42,832 nucleotides of DNA from Mucilaginibacter sp. (GTDB taxonomy: Bacteria; Bacteroidota; Bacteroidia; Sphingobacteriales; Sphingobacteriaceae), in the NCBI GenBank assembly GCA_028288285.1, contig JAQBNZ010000231.1, positions 1 to 42,832 on the forward strand, read 5' to 3'. Made by a program: the position numbers and the translations under genes. Positions within the stretch are counted from its first letter, which is position 1, and the number at the start of each line of letters is the position of its first letter. The notes beneath the pieces were generated by a model, which was given only the letters and a program-made list of their open reading frames with translations, did not search any database and was not told the DNA's origin. Below, piece by piece: positions 1-7,639 of the stretch.

Positions 1-641
1 TGTTTATCAATAGTGAAACAGAAGAGCAAGTAGCTGAATTTCTGCTGCAAATTAAAGCAATTAAATTACAACCTAATAATCCTTTTACATGGGCATCAGG
101 CTGGAAATCGCCTATATATTGCGATAATCGGGTTACGCTATCCCATCCAACAATCCGTACTTACATCCGTCAACAATTAACCTCAGCTATACAAGAAATG
201 TTTGGTTCTGTTGGTTGTATTGCAGGTGTTGCTACAGCTGGTATACCGCAAGGTGCATTAGTAGCACAGGAATTAGGGCTGCCTTTTATTTATGTACGTG
301 CCAAACCTAAAGAACACGGCACAGGTAATTTAATTGAAGGCGAAATTTCTCCGGGTAAACGTGTTGTGGTAATTGAGGATCTTATATCCACAGGAAAGAG
401 CAGCCTGCAGGCAGTTGATGCTTTACGTGCAGCAGGTTATACTGTTGCCGGCCTGGCCGCTATTTTTAGCTATGGGTTTGATATTGCTACCGAGAATTTT
501 AAAGATGCTAAATGCCCGTTTTTTACATTATCTAACTACAACGCTTTAATAAAATATGCCGAAGAGAAGCAGTATATATCTGCCAGCGATGTAGAAATGC
601 TTAAACAATGGCGCGAACAACCATCAACCTGGGGGCAATAA
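1..641 (+). CDS. pyrE: orotate phosphoribosyltransferase (first base of start codon lies outside the window)
   Basis: Transfers orotate onto PRPP to make orotidine 5'-phosphate in pyrimidine synthesis; cytosolic. The reading frame is open from base 3, and the window begins with 'tg' just before the first full codon, so the ATG probably starts one base outside. The PRPP-binding motif VVVIEDLISTGKSS lies at about bases 363-405 and is the family hallmark. The N-terminal part also fits the family, with the segments FTWASGWKSPIYCDNR and PQGALVAQELGLPFIYVRAKPKEHG split over the protein. The predicted length of about 213 residues is normal for bacterial PyrE. The next gene starts 1 nt after the stop, so the two are probably co-transcribed. 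Identification is firm. Confidence 0.95.
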   Translation, partial: FINSETEEQVAEFLLQIKAIKLQPNNPFTWASGWKSPIYCDNRVTLSHPTIRTYIRQQLTSAIQEMFGSVGCIAGVATAGIPQGALVAQELGLPFIYVRAKPKEHGTGNLIEGEISPGKRVVVIEDLISTGKSSLQAVDALRAAGYTVAGLAAIFSYGFDIATENFKDAKCPFFTLSNYNALIKYAEEKQYISASDVEMLKQWREQPSTWGQ

Positions 642-642
642 A

Positions 643-1038
643 ATGAGTGTTTTTGAAAGTACTGTTACCATTAATAAACCTGTTGAGCAGGTTTACAACT
701 TTTTGGCCGATATGAATAATCACAGGCAGCTAATGCCTGATAAAATAACCGAATGGCAATCAACAGCTAATGAGGCAAGTTTTAATATTGAGAATATAAC
801 CAAGCTTTCTTTAAAAATAAGCGGGCGCATCACAAACCGAGAGATAGTTATCATCCCTGCTGAAAAACCGCCATTTGATATGCAACTTAAATGGGAATTA
901 TCTGCAAGCAATAACACTTCGCAAGCAAAATTCACAATCACGGCAGATCTGAATATGCTTATGAAAATGCTGGCATCCGGCCCGTTGCAAAAACTTGCTA
1001 ACGAAGAAACGCAGAATTTAATTGAGATATTTAAATAA
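643..1038 (+). CDS. SRPBCC (START-like) ligand-binding family protein
   Basis: A 131-residue protein starting MSVFESTVTINKPVEQVYNFLAD, which is the typical first strand and helix of the SRPBCC/polyketide-cyclase-like fold (VxINxPxExVYxFLAD pattern). These helix-grip folds bind hydrophobic ligands or coenzymes, but nothing in the sequence names a ligand. No signal peptide or membrane segment is seen, so it is probably cytosolic. It begins one base after the pyrE stop, so translation is probably coupled, and it is probably an accessory gene of the same transcript. The link to pyrimidine synthesis is positional only. The fold call is good; the function is unknown. Confidence 0.8.
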   Translation: MSVFESTVTINKPVEQVYNFLADMNNHRQLMPDKITEWQSTANEASFNIENITKLSLKISGRITNREIVIIPAEKPPFDMQLKWELSASNNTSQAKFTITADLNMLMKMLASGPLQKLANEETQNLIEIFK

Positions 1039-1327
1039 ATGAATTTTTATTGATTTATAATTAAAAGTCTTTATTAACTTTTACATCATATACCATAATT
1101 AATGCATTTATTACGAACAGGCAAATTACAATAGTGATTATCATGTCTACTGGGGGTTAGGATGATTTGTTTATATTATTAATTGATTGTTAAGAACACT
1201 TAAAAACTCTACTCCAGAGCTATATTCCTGTACTTATACGTATGGTAAAGTATTTTGTTACGTTTTATTTAAAAAAAAATGTAATAATTACACATCAGTT
1301 AATGTAGTGTAAATTTCTCTCATGAAA

Positions 1328-1353
1328 ATGAAAGGGGTAATTACCCCTTTCAT
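1328..1353. terminator. perfect 26-nt palindrome, probable terminator after the pyrE operon
   Basis: Two 13-nt arms (ATGAAAGGGGTAA and its exact complement) meet without a spacer. It lies in a 365-bp AT-rich gap between two plus-strand genes and is followed by AT-rich DNA without a clean T run. The rest of the gap (1039-1327) shows no gene. It could terminate the upstream transcript or be a protein-binding palindrome just upstream of the next promoter. Confidence 0.5.
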
Positions 1354-1376
1354 TTAATTAAATTAAGTATTTACTG

Positions 1377-1384
1377 TATTTTTG
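1377..1384 (+). promoter_or_regulatory. probable -7 box of the ABC-F gene
   Basis: TATTTTTG matches the Bacteroidota -7 consensus TAnnTTTG exactly and lies 20 bp before the ATG at 1404, which would leave a short leader. No clear TTTG -33 element is seen at the usual distance. Confidence 0.45.
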
Positions 1385-1403
1385 CACAAATTATAAGTGC
1401 AGC

Positions 1404-3032
1404 ATGATTACGGTATCTAATTTATCCCTACGTTACGGAAAACGAACTTTATTTGAAGATGTTAACCTAAAATTTAGCCAGGGTAACTGCTATGGCATTA
1501 TTGGGGCAAACGGCGCAGGGAAATCAACATTTTTAAAAATACTATCAGGTGAGATTGATCCGTCCAGCGGTTCGGTAAGTTTTACCCCTGGCGAACGAAT
1601 GGCTGTTTTAAGCCAAAACCACTATGCTTTTGATGACTTTACTGTACTTGAAACAGTAATGATGGGATACAAAGAAATGTATGCCGTTATGAAAGAAAAG
1701 GATGCTATTTATTTAAAAGAAGATTTTACAGATGCCGATGGTGAACGTGCAGGTGAATTGGAAAACCTTTTTGCCGAAATGGATGGTTGGAATGCCGAAA
1801 GTAATGCAGCTACCCTACTAAGTAATTTGGGTATAAAGGAAGAATTTCATTATAAATTAGTTAAGGATCTTGATAACACTCAAAAAGTACGTGTTTTATT
1901 AGCTCAGGCTTTGTTTGGTAAGCCCGACATTTTGTTACTGGATGAGCCTACCAATGACCTGGACATACACACTGTTACCTGGCTGGAAGATTTTCTGGCA
2001 TCATATGAAGCTATTGTACTGGTAGTATCGCACGACAGGCACTTTTTAGATACTGTTTGTACCCACGTAGTGGATATCGATTTTGCTAAAATGACTATTT
2101 ACACCGGTAACTATACATTCTGGTATGAATCAAGCCAGTTGGCTTTAAAACAACGCTCAGATCAGAACAAGAAGACGGAAGACCGTGTGAAAGAATTACA
2201 GGAATTTATCCGTCGCTTTAGTGCCAATGCATCTAAATCAAAACAAGCAACCAGTCGTAAAAAAGCGCTTGATAAAATTAATTTGGATGAGATACAACCA
2301 TCAAACCGTAAATACCCTGGAATTATATTCAATAACCAAGGCCGCGAAATTGGCGACCAGGTATTGCAAACCGAAAAATTGGGCAAAAGTCTTAACGGCG
2401 AAATACTTTTTGCTAACGTAAGCTTTATGCTAAATAAAGGCGATAAGGTTGCTGTTCTATCACAAAACAGTTTGGCTACATCGGCCTTTTATGATATTTT
2501 AACCGGACGCGATGAAGACTACCAGGGCAGTTTTAAATGGGGTGTTACTGTAAACGCAGCAGATATTCCTATTGATAATGCCGAATATTTTAAAGGCAAG
2601 GATATGAACCTGATAGACTGGTTACGTGAGTACTCAACCGGCGATAAGGACGACCAATTCATACGTGGCTTTTTAGGCAGGATGCTTTTCAGCGGCGAGG
2701 AAGTGTTAAAGAAAAGCAATGTATTAAGCGGTGGCGAAAAAATGCGCTGCATGTTTAGCCGCATGATGCTGCAATCGGCCAATCTTTTAATGCTTGATGA
2801 GCCAACCAACCACCTTGACCTGGAATCAATTACAGCATTAAATAATGGCATGAAAGACTTTAGAGGAAATATCATCTTCACCTCACGAGATCATGAACTG
2901 GTTGAAACTGTTGCAAACCGCATTATTGAAATAACCCCTGCAGGTGTAATTGACAAGCTAATGACCTATGATGAGTATATAAATAGCGATGTGGTACAAA
3001 AACAGCGCGAAGAAATGTATGCTATGGCGTAA
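1404..3032 (+). CDS. ABC-F family ATPase, YbiT-like, with one degenerate ATP site
   Basis: Soluble protein with two ABC domains and no membrane segments, 542 residues, the usual size of the YbiT branch of ABC-F ribosome-associated ATPases. NBD1 has an intact Walker A (GANGAGKST, 34-42), Walker B with ILLLDEPTNDLD (176-187) and switch SHD (209-211), but its signature position reads DLDNTQ (155-160) instead of LSGGQ. The linker holds the RFSANASKSKQATSR segment (271-285) typical of this branch. NBD2 has a good signature LSGGE (441-445) and LLMLDEPTNHLD (461-472), but its Walker A is replaced by LSQNSLATS (352-360) and the switch reads TSRDHE. Known family role: binding the ribosomal E site to modulate translation or resist antibiotics. 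Which of these applies here cannot be told. Confidence 0.92.
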   Translation: MITVSNLSLRYGKRTLFEDVNLKFSQGNCYGIIGANGAGKSTFLKILSGEIDPSSGSVSFTPGERMAVLSQNHYAFDDFTVLETVMMGYKEMYAVMKEKDAIYLKEDFTDADGERAGELENLFAEMDGWNAESNAATLLSNLGIKEEFHYKLVKDLDNTQKVRVLLAQALFGKPDILLLDEPTNDLDIHTVTWLEDFLASYEAIVLVVSHDRHFLDTVCTHVVDIDFAKMTIYTGNYTFWYESSQLALKQRSDQNKKTEDRVKELQEFIRRFSANASKSKQATSRKKALDKINLDEIQPSNRKYPGIIFNNQGREIGDQVLQTEKLGKSLNGEILFANVSFMLNKGDKVAVLSQNSLATSAFYDILTGRDEDYQGSFKWGVTVNAADIPIDNAEYFKGKDMNLIDWLREYSTGDKDDQFIRGFLGRMLFSGEEVLKKSNVLSGGEKMRCMFSRMMLQSANLLMLDEPTNHLDLESITALNNGMKDFRGNIIFTSRDHELVETVANRIIEITPAGVIDKLMTYDEYINSDVVQKQREEMYAMA

Positions 3033-3061
3033 CTAATAGAATATTACAAACATATTTATAT

Positions 3062-3088
3062 AAACGCCGGATTTAATGTCTGGCGTTT
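3062..3088 (+). terminator. intrinsic terminator after the ABC-F gene
   Basis: A 10-bp stem (AAACGCCGGA with TCTGGCGTTT, one G-T pair) around a 7-nt loop, followed by a T-rich stretch, 30 nt after the stop codon. The same AAACGCC/GGCGTTT stem type recurs at 9161 and 25409. Confidence 0.75.
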
Positions 3089-3229
3089 CTGTTTAATAGA
3101 AAACAAATAATGGGATGAGTAAGCCCATCAGCATACACGTGGTACGCCTAAGTTTACCCGCTGTCATTTTACTAAATGACAGGTGAAAGTATTTTATTAA
3201 AACGTATTTTGTCAATAAAAAACACACTT

Positions 3230-4252
3230 ATGGAAGTTGGGATTGACAGTTTTGCTGCCACATATAAAGGCACCGGACCAAATATTACTGATGCGGAGGC
3301 CATGGGACAGTTGCTTGACCGCATTGAACAAGCTGACCGTGCGGGCCTTGATATATTTGGCATTGGCGAACATCATCGTAAAGAGTTTTTAGACTCAGCC
3401 CCTGCTATAATACTGGCTGCGGCTGCGGCACGAACAAAACAAATACGCCTTACAAGTGCAGTAACTGTTTTAAGCGCTGCCGACCCTGTAAGGGTCTTCC
3501 AAAACGCCGCCACGCTTGACCTTATCTCTAATGGCCGTGCCGAAATGGTAGTTGGCCGTGGATCCTTTACCGAGTCCTTCCCTCTGTTTGGGTTTAATTT
3601 ACATGATTACGACCAGCTTTTTTCTGAGAAACTGGAACTGTTATTAAAGCTATTAGATAATGAGCATGTACACTGGACTGGCAAGTTCAGACCCGCTTTA
3701 ACCGGGCAAGGAATATATCCAAGACCTGTTCAAAGCCCATTGCCGGTATGGCTGGGTGTGGGTGGTACGCCAGAATCATTTGTGCGTGCCGGTGTGCTTG
3801 GCTTGCCCTTAATGGTAGCCATTATTGGTGGCGAAACACACCGTTTCCGTCCTCTGATTGATTTGTACAAAGAGGCCGGGAAAAGAGCCGGCCATGCACC
3901 CGGGAAACTTAAAGTAGGTTTGCATTCGCTTGGTTATGTGGCAGAAACCACAGAACAGGCCGTTGAAGAGTATTATCCCGGCTATGCAGAAACTTTCACA
4001 AAAATTGGCCGCGAACGAGGATGGCCACCAGTGACACGCCCAGCATTTGATGCGGTAGCCGGCCCAAAAGGCGCAATCATAATTGGAGGGCCAAAAGAAG
4101 TAGCAGCCAAAATAATTCGACATAGTGAGGCATTGGGCGGTATCTCCCGGGTTACATTTCAAATGGATAATGCCAACCTGCCACATGAAAAATTATTGAA
4201 GGCTATAGAGTTGTTAGGCAAGAAAGTGAAGCCGTTAGTGAATGGAGTGTAA
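3230..4252 (+). CDS. LLM-class (luciferase-like) flavin-dependent oxidoreductase
   Basis: A 340-residue protein of the bacterial luciferase-like monooxygenase fold (TIM barrel using F420 or FMN). Family marks are the N-terminal strand MEVGIDSFAAT, the GIGEHHRKEF segment, the ITSAVTVLSAADPVRVFQ-like strand, ELVVGRGSF-type GRGSFTESF, and PVWLGVGGTPESF near the middle. I start it at the ATG at 3230 because the family's first strand begins there; an in-frame ATG at 3176 would add 18 residues that do not resemble the family. No signal peptide is present. The substrate cannot be inferred. It is separated from both neighbours by more than 200 bp and so is probably transcribed alone. Confidence 0.88.
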   Translation: MEVGIDSFAATYKGTGPNITDAEAMGQLLDRIEQADRAGLDIFGIGEHHRKEFLDSAPAIILAAAAARTKQIRLTSAVTVLSAADPVRVFQNAATLDLISNGRAEMVVGRGSFTESFPLFGFNLHDYDQLFSEKLELLLKLLDNEHVHWTGKFRPALTGQGIYPRPVQSPLPVWLGVGGTPESFVRAGVLGLPLMVAIIGGETHRFRPLIDLYKEAGKRAGHAPGKLKVGLHSLGYVAETTEQAVEEYYPGYAETFTKIGRERGWPPVTRPAFDAVAGPKGAIIIGGPKEVAAKIIRHSEALGGISRVTFQMDNANLPHEKLLKAIELLGKKVKPLVNGV

Positions 4253-4605
4253 AAAGTTAATAGTGTAGGTGAAGACGTTCTGTCATGCTACCGGAAGTGA
4301 TTTAATGGCTTTTAAAAATTAAATTAATTTTTTGAATTACAAATATCCAAGAACACACTTGAATGTTTGCTTTTTTACTTAATAATCACTTTGTTTAGTG
4401 TATATATTACAATATAAATGTGTATTAATTGTAATACAGGTATTTTTAAATAGTAAAAAAATAAGCAATATCATTTTAACCAATAGTTAATTTTTGCATT
4501 TTAAATGTCAGTATATTTAAATGAAACTCTTAATGTGTGTATTTAACAACCTAAAGTTGTACACCTTTAAAATGGGTTTCAATTTGTATAAATGTGGTTT
4601 CATTT
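4253..4605. other. AT-rich intergenic region, no gene seen
   Basis: About 350 bp of very AT-rich DNA between the flavin oxidoreductase and the helix-turn-helix gene. It holds a short dyad (ACAAC / GTTGT around 4548-4562) and two copies of GGTTTCA(A)TTT near 4576 and 4597, the second overlapping the possible start of the next gene. These could be operator half-sites for that small DNA-binding protein; otherwise I see nothing. Confidence 0.4.
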
Positions 4606-4992
4606 ATGAAGCTTATGAACACTCATCAAGGACAAATAGTAGAATACATAGTACGAAAAAATGGATATAACATCAGTAGTTTAGCGAAAGATTTGGATGT
4701 AAACCGGAGATCTATGTACAATTGGTTCAATCAAAAAGAACTAAAATCGGATGTAATTCGCCGTATTGGACACATTATCAGGCATGACTTTTCTAAAGAG
4801 TTCCCATCTTTATTTACCAGTGAAGATTTTAAAGGTATATATGCATTACGATCTTCTATGTCACCTTCAATAGTTAATTATGATAAAATTGAGGCTAATG
4901 ATCATTGGAAAGGCAAATATTTAAATTTGCTTGAAAGATATAATATTGAATTATCAAACAAAGCAAAAAGACTTACTTCAAACCAGTTGTAG
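4606..4992 (+). CDS. small helix-turn-helix protein with C-terminal helix
   Basis: A protein of about 128 residues. The N-terminal half (NGYNISSLAKDLDVNRRSMYNWF) has the helix-turn-helix pattern of XRE/resolvase-like domains: two short helices with a recognition helix rich in R, S and W. The C-terminal 25 residues (KYLNLLERYNIEL) look like an amphipathic helix, probably for dimerisation. I start at the ATG at 4606; ATG 4615 and GTG 4594 are also possible. It is the last chromosomal gene before the tRNA-Lys attachment site, so it is probably not part of the island. The target is unknown. Confidence 0.7.
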   Translation: MKLMNTHQGQIVEYIVRKNGYNISSLAKDLDVNRRSMYNWFNQKELKSDVIRRIGHIIRHDFSKEFPSLFTSEDFKGIYALRSSMSPSIVNYDKIEANDHWKGKYLNLLERYNIELSNKAKRLTSNQL

Positions 4993-5044
4993 TTCTTCAA
5001 ATAATAGTAGCCCTGATTTAAAAAGATTAATTGTGTGAGAAACT

Positions 5045-5083
5045 AATCAAGTATTTACAAATCCTATTCGTAAATACTTGATT
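5045..5083 (-). terminator. terminator hairpin of the tRNA-Lys gene
   Basis: A perfect 14-bp inverted repeat (AATCAAGTATTTAC with its complement) around an 11-nt loop. On the minus strand it starts 6 nt beyond the tRNA 3' end. There is no long T tract, but its position fits transcription termination of the tRNA. Confidence 0.65.
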
Positions 5084-5089
5084 GTTAAG

Positions 5090-5162
5090 TGACCTGGGAG
5101 AGGCTCGAACTCTCGACCCACTGATTAAGAGTCAGTTGCTCTACCAGCTGAGCTACCAAGTC
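5090..5162 (-). tRNA. tRNA-Lys (anticodon CTT), island attachment site
   Basis: On the minus strand a full cloverleaf can be drawn. The acceptor stem is GACTTGG with CCAGGTC, the D stem GCTC/GAGC, the anticodon stem ACTGA/TCAGT with loop CTCTTAA (anticodon CTT, reading AAG Lys), and the T arm GAGAG-TTCGAGC-CTCTC. The discriminator is A and CCA is not encoded. The 5' half and upstream flank of this tRNA are repeated at 24810-24902, so the gene was used as an integration site and rebuilt by the element. Confidence 0.95.
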
Positions 5163-5213
5163 AATTGTTTTTGTGGGATGGCAAAGAAACGAAAATTATT
5201 TGAAGTGTAAAAG
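5112..5213. repeat. left attachment site (attL) in tRNA-Lys
   Basis: Bases 5120-5213 match 24810-24902 with about five differences. They cover the tRNA from the anticodon stem to its 5' end and about 50 bp upstream of it. The 8-mer CTCGACCC at 5112-5119 also recurs at 24775-24782, but there a 27-nt hairpin separates it from the rest. Confidence 0.85.
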
Positions 5214-5326
5214 GCTTTTTATAGTCAATTTGGATGTTTTGTGCCTTATTTGCTACTTAACCTATCTAACTCATTTAAAAGCACCCCTTGCATTCCCTAC
5301 CCTCTTTTATACCACGTAAATTCTAA

Positions 5327-5346
5327 TTTGCAAACTGTTTGCAAAC
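5327..5346. repeat. left-end pair of TTTGCAAAC sites (putative integrase arm sites)
   Basis: TTTGCAAAC occurs at 5327-5335 and 5338-5346, an 11-bp period, about 200 bp inside the left end. The identical 9-mer occurs three times with the same period at the right end (24700-24732). The remainder of 5214-5447 holds no credible gene. Confidence 0.7.
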
Positions 5347-5447
5347 AATCTAACCTTGTAAATAAATTAATGAACTGTTTAGCTAATGTAAGCTATCTGA
5401 TTGATTGTATCAATCGACTTTAACTTGTGTTTTCCATAACTGTTTTT

Positions 5448-5573
5448 ATTTTAAGTGAATGAATGATTATGATGCCCATACAGGTTTATGGATTGATTAA
5501 ATGCAAGGAGGAACGGAATAAATGAAGGTTGTGGTTAGGGTTGTGTTTATGCCGGAAATTCCTTGCCTTGCAT
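5448..5573. other. structured non-coding element, copy A (relic ArdC-type leader)
   Basis: Outer stem ATGCAAGG+AGGAA (5501-5513) pairs with TTCCT+CCTTGCAT (5559-5573, 2-nt bulge). Inner stem GGaATAAA (5515-5522) pairs with TTTATgCC (5546-5553). Copy B at 8580-8727 has the same inner stem, a different outer stem that still pairs, and the same flank (TTTTAAGTGAATG) next to the ardC start. On the minus strand copy A leads to an ATG followed after four codons by a stop (near 5430), as if the gene it served was lost. Confidence 0.5.
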
Positions 5574-5623
5574 CAATCCTCACGCCTAACTTTGCTGAAT
5601 AATCATTCTCACTCTCTTCTCTC

Positions 5624-5681
5624 TTAATTCAGAATAATAGTAATTTCTTACTTTATAGAGGTAGTTAAAATCTTGAATTGA
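5624..5681 (+). repeat. 58-nt terminal-palindrome repeat, copy 1
   Basis: Begins TTAATTCAGAA and ends TCTTGAATTGA, with a central TTTATAGAGGTAG. Exactly 58 nt, like copies at 5773, 19962 and 20041. The ends are nearly complementary to each other (AATTCA / TGAATT), so each unit can fold as a hairpin. Copies 1 and 2 form a 149-nt tandem period, and their downstream tails are also alike (ATTCTA..TTAG, TTTAAAAGGTA). Confidence 0.65.
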
Positions 5682-5772
5682 TATATTCTATTTAGGATAG
5701 AGTTGTTGGTGCAATGCTTTCTTTATTTTTTAAAAGGTAAACTTCGAAATGAGAGTTCAAATGACAATTTGG

Positions 5773-5830
5773 TCAATTCAGAAATATTGAAATATTAGGC
5801 TTTATAGCAGTGGTATAAATCTTGAATTGA
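5773..5830 (+). repeat. 58-nt terminal-palindrome repeat, copy 2
   Basis: Begins TCAATTCAGAAATATT and ends ATCTTGAATTGA; the central TTTATAG sits at the same offset as in copy 1. Same orientation as copy 1. Confidence 0.65.
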
Positions 5831-5900
5831 AGTGGTGTAATTCTATGTTTAGAATGGAGTTTGGATAGAGGTTAAGAACAAAGTTTCCCTAATTCTTTAA

Positions 5901-5945
5901 AAGGTACTGCGCTTGGATATTGATTATAATTGCGAATTGTACCTT
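5901..5945. other. hairpin AAGGTAC...GTACCTT
   Basis: Seven-base arms at 5901-5907 and 5939-5945 with a 31-nt AT-rich loop, just beyond the 3' end of the AbiH remnant. Possible terminator for the minus strand; no T run of note. Confidence 0.35.
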
Positions 5946-5961
5946 ATAAAAAATAGTTTCA

Positions 5962-6216
5962 TTAGGCGATATCATGCTGTGGCATGGGGACAGAACCTCG
6001 TTTAGATCTGATTTTCTTCCTCATCAACCCCTTATCAGTAAAGTGCCGTGCAATCTCATGTTTGAGACTGACGAAATTGTTTACATTGTTATGTTCATGG
6101 TAAAATATTTTTATAGACCTAGACTTTTCATGCTCGGGGATCATTTGGAGCATAGTTCTATCTGATAACCCGCAGCTATGGCCTAAAACAAAGAGTTGGT
6201 AATATTCCTGACTCAT
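5962..6216 (-). pseudogene. C-terminal remnant of an AbiH-family abortive infection protein
   Basis: The 84-residue frame MSQEYYQLFVLGHSCGLSD... carries the GHSCGLSDRTML motif. As I recall, AbiH-family phage-defence proteins have this motif near their C-terminus, followed by a basic ISIKIFYH-like strand and an IARHF segment; both are seen here (RSIKIFYHEH, HEIARHF). Full AbiH proteins are several times longer. Here the frame is closed by a stop a few codons upstream, right at the 3' end of the NHL lipoprotein gene (5 nt away), so the N-terminal part has been lost. It is probably not functional. The motif match is from memory and should be tested by profile search. Confidence 0.6.
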
Positions 6217-6220
6217 TTCT

Positions 6221-7507
6221 TCAAATCATAACTATTTTGCGTATAACATTGTTGACCTGATCAGTAACGAAAATAGTTCCTGCTTTACTAATAGCCAAAC
6301 AGGTGGGTACATTAAACAACGCGACAGATCCGGCCCCGTCTTTATATCCCCCGGTTGCGGTTGCTGTACCGGCAATCGTAGTTACCCTGGTGTGTGCCGC
6401 ATCAATCATGCGCACCATATGATTGCCCGAATCGGTAAAATAAAGGTTTCCTGCCGCATCAAATTTAATGTCATTTGGATTGCCCAGCTTAGCTGATGCT
6501 AATGGGCCATCGTCGTGTGCGTTTCCATTAATGCTTCCCGGTTGGCTAAATCCAACAATAGTAGTTACGTGCCGATCGGCACCCGCAACTCTGATCTTGT
6601 TATTGTTAAAATCGGCAATGTATAATAAACCTGCGGCATCAAATTCAATCCCCGTATTGTTAGAGAAAGATCCAAGGAAAACATCAGTGTCGCCATATCC
6701 GCCCGTGCCGACAAAATTACTTGCTACGCCGGCAGGCGTTACTACCTGGACCTGGTTAGACTTTGATAACGAAATATACATGTTATTTGATTTATCGAAC
6801 GCTATTCCCGCAGCGCCGCCAGATCCTCTATAGTATGTGGTAACTATGCCACTCATTGTGATCTTTCTCACAACGCCGCCATTCTCTACAGCATAAATAT
6901 TTCCATCGGCGCCAATTTTCATAGCCATTATGTATTCGAATGGAGGAGTACCAGACGGGGCATCTCTTAAAGTTACCAACGTTGTCACAACGCTATCCGG
7001 AGATATTTTACGAACACGCGAGATTCCGTCACCTGCATCAGAAACATATAAATTATCATTGGCATCAACTACAATAGCAATAGGGTAAGTGAAAGCCGCT
7101 TTTTTGCTGGTACCATCTGCATATCCTTTTATACCGCTGCCCGCATATGTGGTTACAAGGGGAGTTAAAGTATAGGTAAAAATAGGCCCTGTTACAGTGG
7201 CTCCGTTAACCGATACAGATACATTACCGGTTCCTGCACCCACAGGTACCTTTACTATTAATTTATCCGTACTTGCCGATATAACTTCTGCAGGTTTACC
7301 GTTAAATGTAACGTGGTCATCGATTTGGTTTGAACTAAAGCCTGTTCCAGTTATGGTAACAACAACGCCAAAACCGCCTTTACTAACATCTATATTAAGG
7401 TTCGCTAAGGGACTTTGCGTAGCGCTTTTCTTACAAGAATTTAGTAGCGCAAATAATAATAGTGACAACGCAAAAAGCGGATAGATTTTTCTAAAACGAG
7501 TGATCAT
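6221..7507 (-). CDS. lipoprotein with IPT/TIG domain and NHL-repeat beta-propeller
   Basis: A 428-residue exported protein. Residues 1-25 form a lipoprotein signal (hydrophobic LFALSLLLFALLNSC, lipidation Cys25). Residues 33-112 match an IPT/TIG immunoglobulin-like domain (GGFGVVVTITGTGFS, VTFNGKPAEVISAS, LIVKVPVGAGTGNVSV). From about 115 onward come NHL-type propeller blades, each with a [I/L]YVSD.. or LYIADFNNNKIR-type strand (YVSDAGDG, YIADFNNNKIR, YFTDSGNHMVRMI, FVTDQVNNVIRKI). Such proteins are common surface or periplasmic binding proteins in Bacteroidota. The partner is unknown. It lies inside the island as cargo. Function is a guess beyond binding. Confidence 0.85.
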   Translation of the reverse strand: MITRFRKIYPLFALSLLLFALLNSCKKSATQSPLANLNIDVSKGGFGVVVTITGTGFSSNQIDDHVTFNGKPAEVISASTDKLIVKVPVGAGTGNVSVSVNGATVTGPIFTYTLTPLVTTYAGSGIKGYADGTSKKAAFTYPIAIVVDANDNLYVSDAGDGISRVRKISPDSVVTTLVTLRDAPSGTPPFEYIMAMKIGADGNIYAVENGGVVRKITMSGIVTTYYRGSGGAAGIAFDKSNNMYISLSKSNQVQVVTPAGVASNFVGTGGYGDTDVFLGSFSNNTGIEFDAAGLLYIADFNNNKIRVAGADRHVTTIVGFSQPGSINGNAHDDGPLASAKLGNPNDIKFDAAGNLYFTDSGNHMVRMIDAAHTRVTTIAGTATATGGYKDGAGSVALFNVPTCLAISKAGTIFVTDQVNNVIRKIVMI

Positions 7508-7617
7508 GTAAAGTTTTTTTTAAATATACAAACTTTAAACATTCATCGTTGTGCCAAAACATCAAGCTTTATCCCAGGTTACGGTTTGACATAAATTTTT
7601 ACATCAGATTTGATATA

Positions 7618-7635
7618 AAAGCCCCGAAGGGCTTT
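7618..7635 (-). terminator. intrinsic terminator of the ardC-like gene
   Basis: Stem AAAGCCC/GGGCTTT; on the minus strand the loop is TTCG (a stable tetraloop) and TTTATAT follows. It lies 5 nt after the stop at 7640. Confidence 0.8.
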
Positions 7636-7639
7636 AAGT

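Noticed and set aside
5241-5423. 60-residue plus-strand frame near the left island end
   Set aside because: Crosses the TTTGCAAAC arm sites, low-complexity AT-rich composition and opposite strand to nearly all island genes.
5624-5830. CRISPR array or integron attC sites for the 58-nt repeats
   Set aside because: Only two units per side with unequal spacing, no cas genes or integron integrase, and no attC core sequences.
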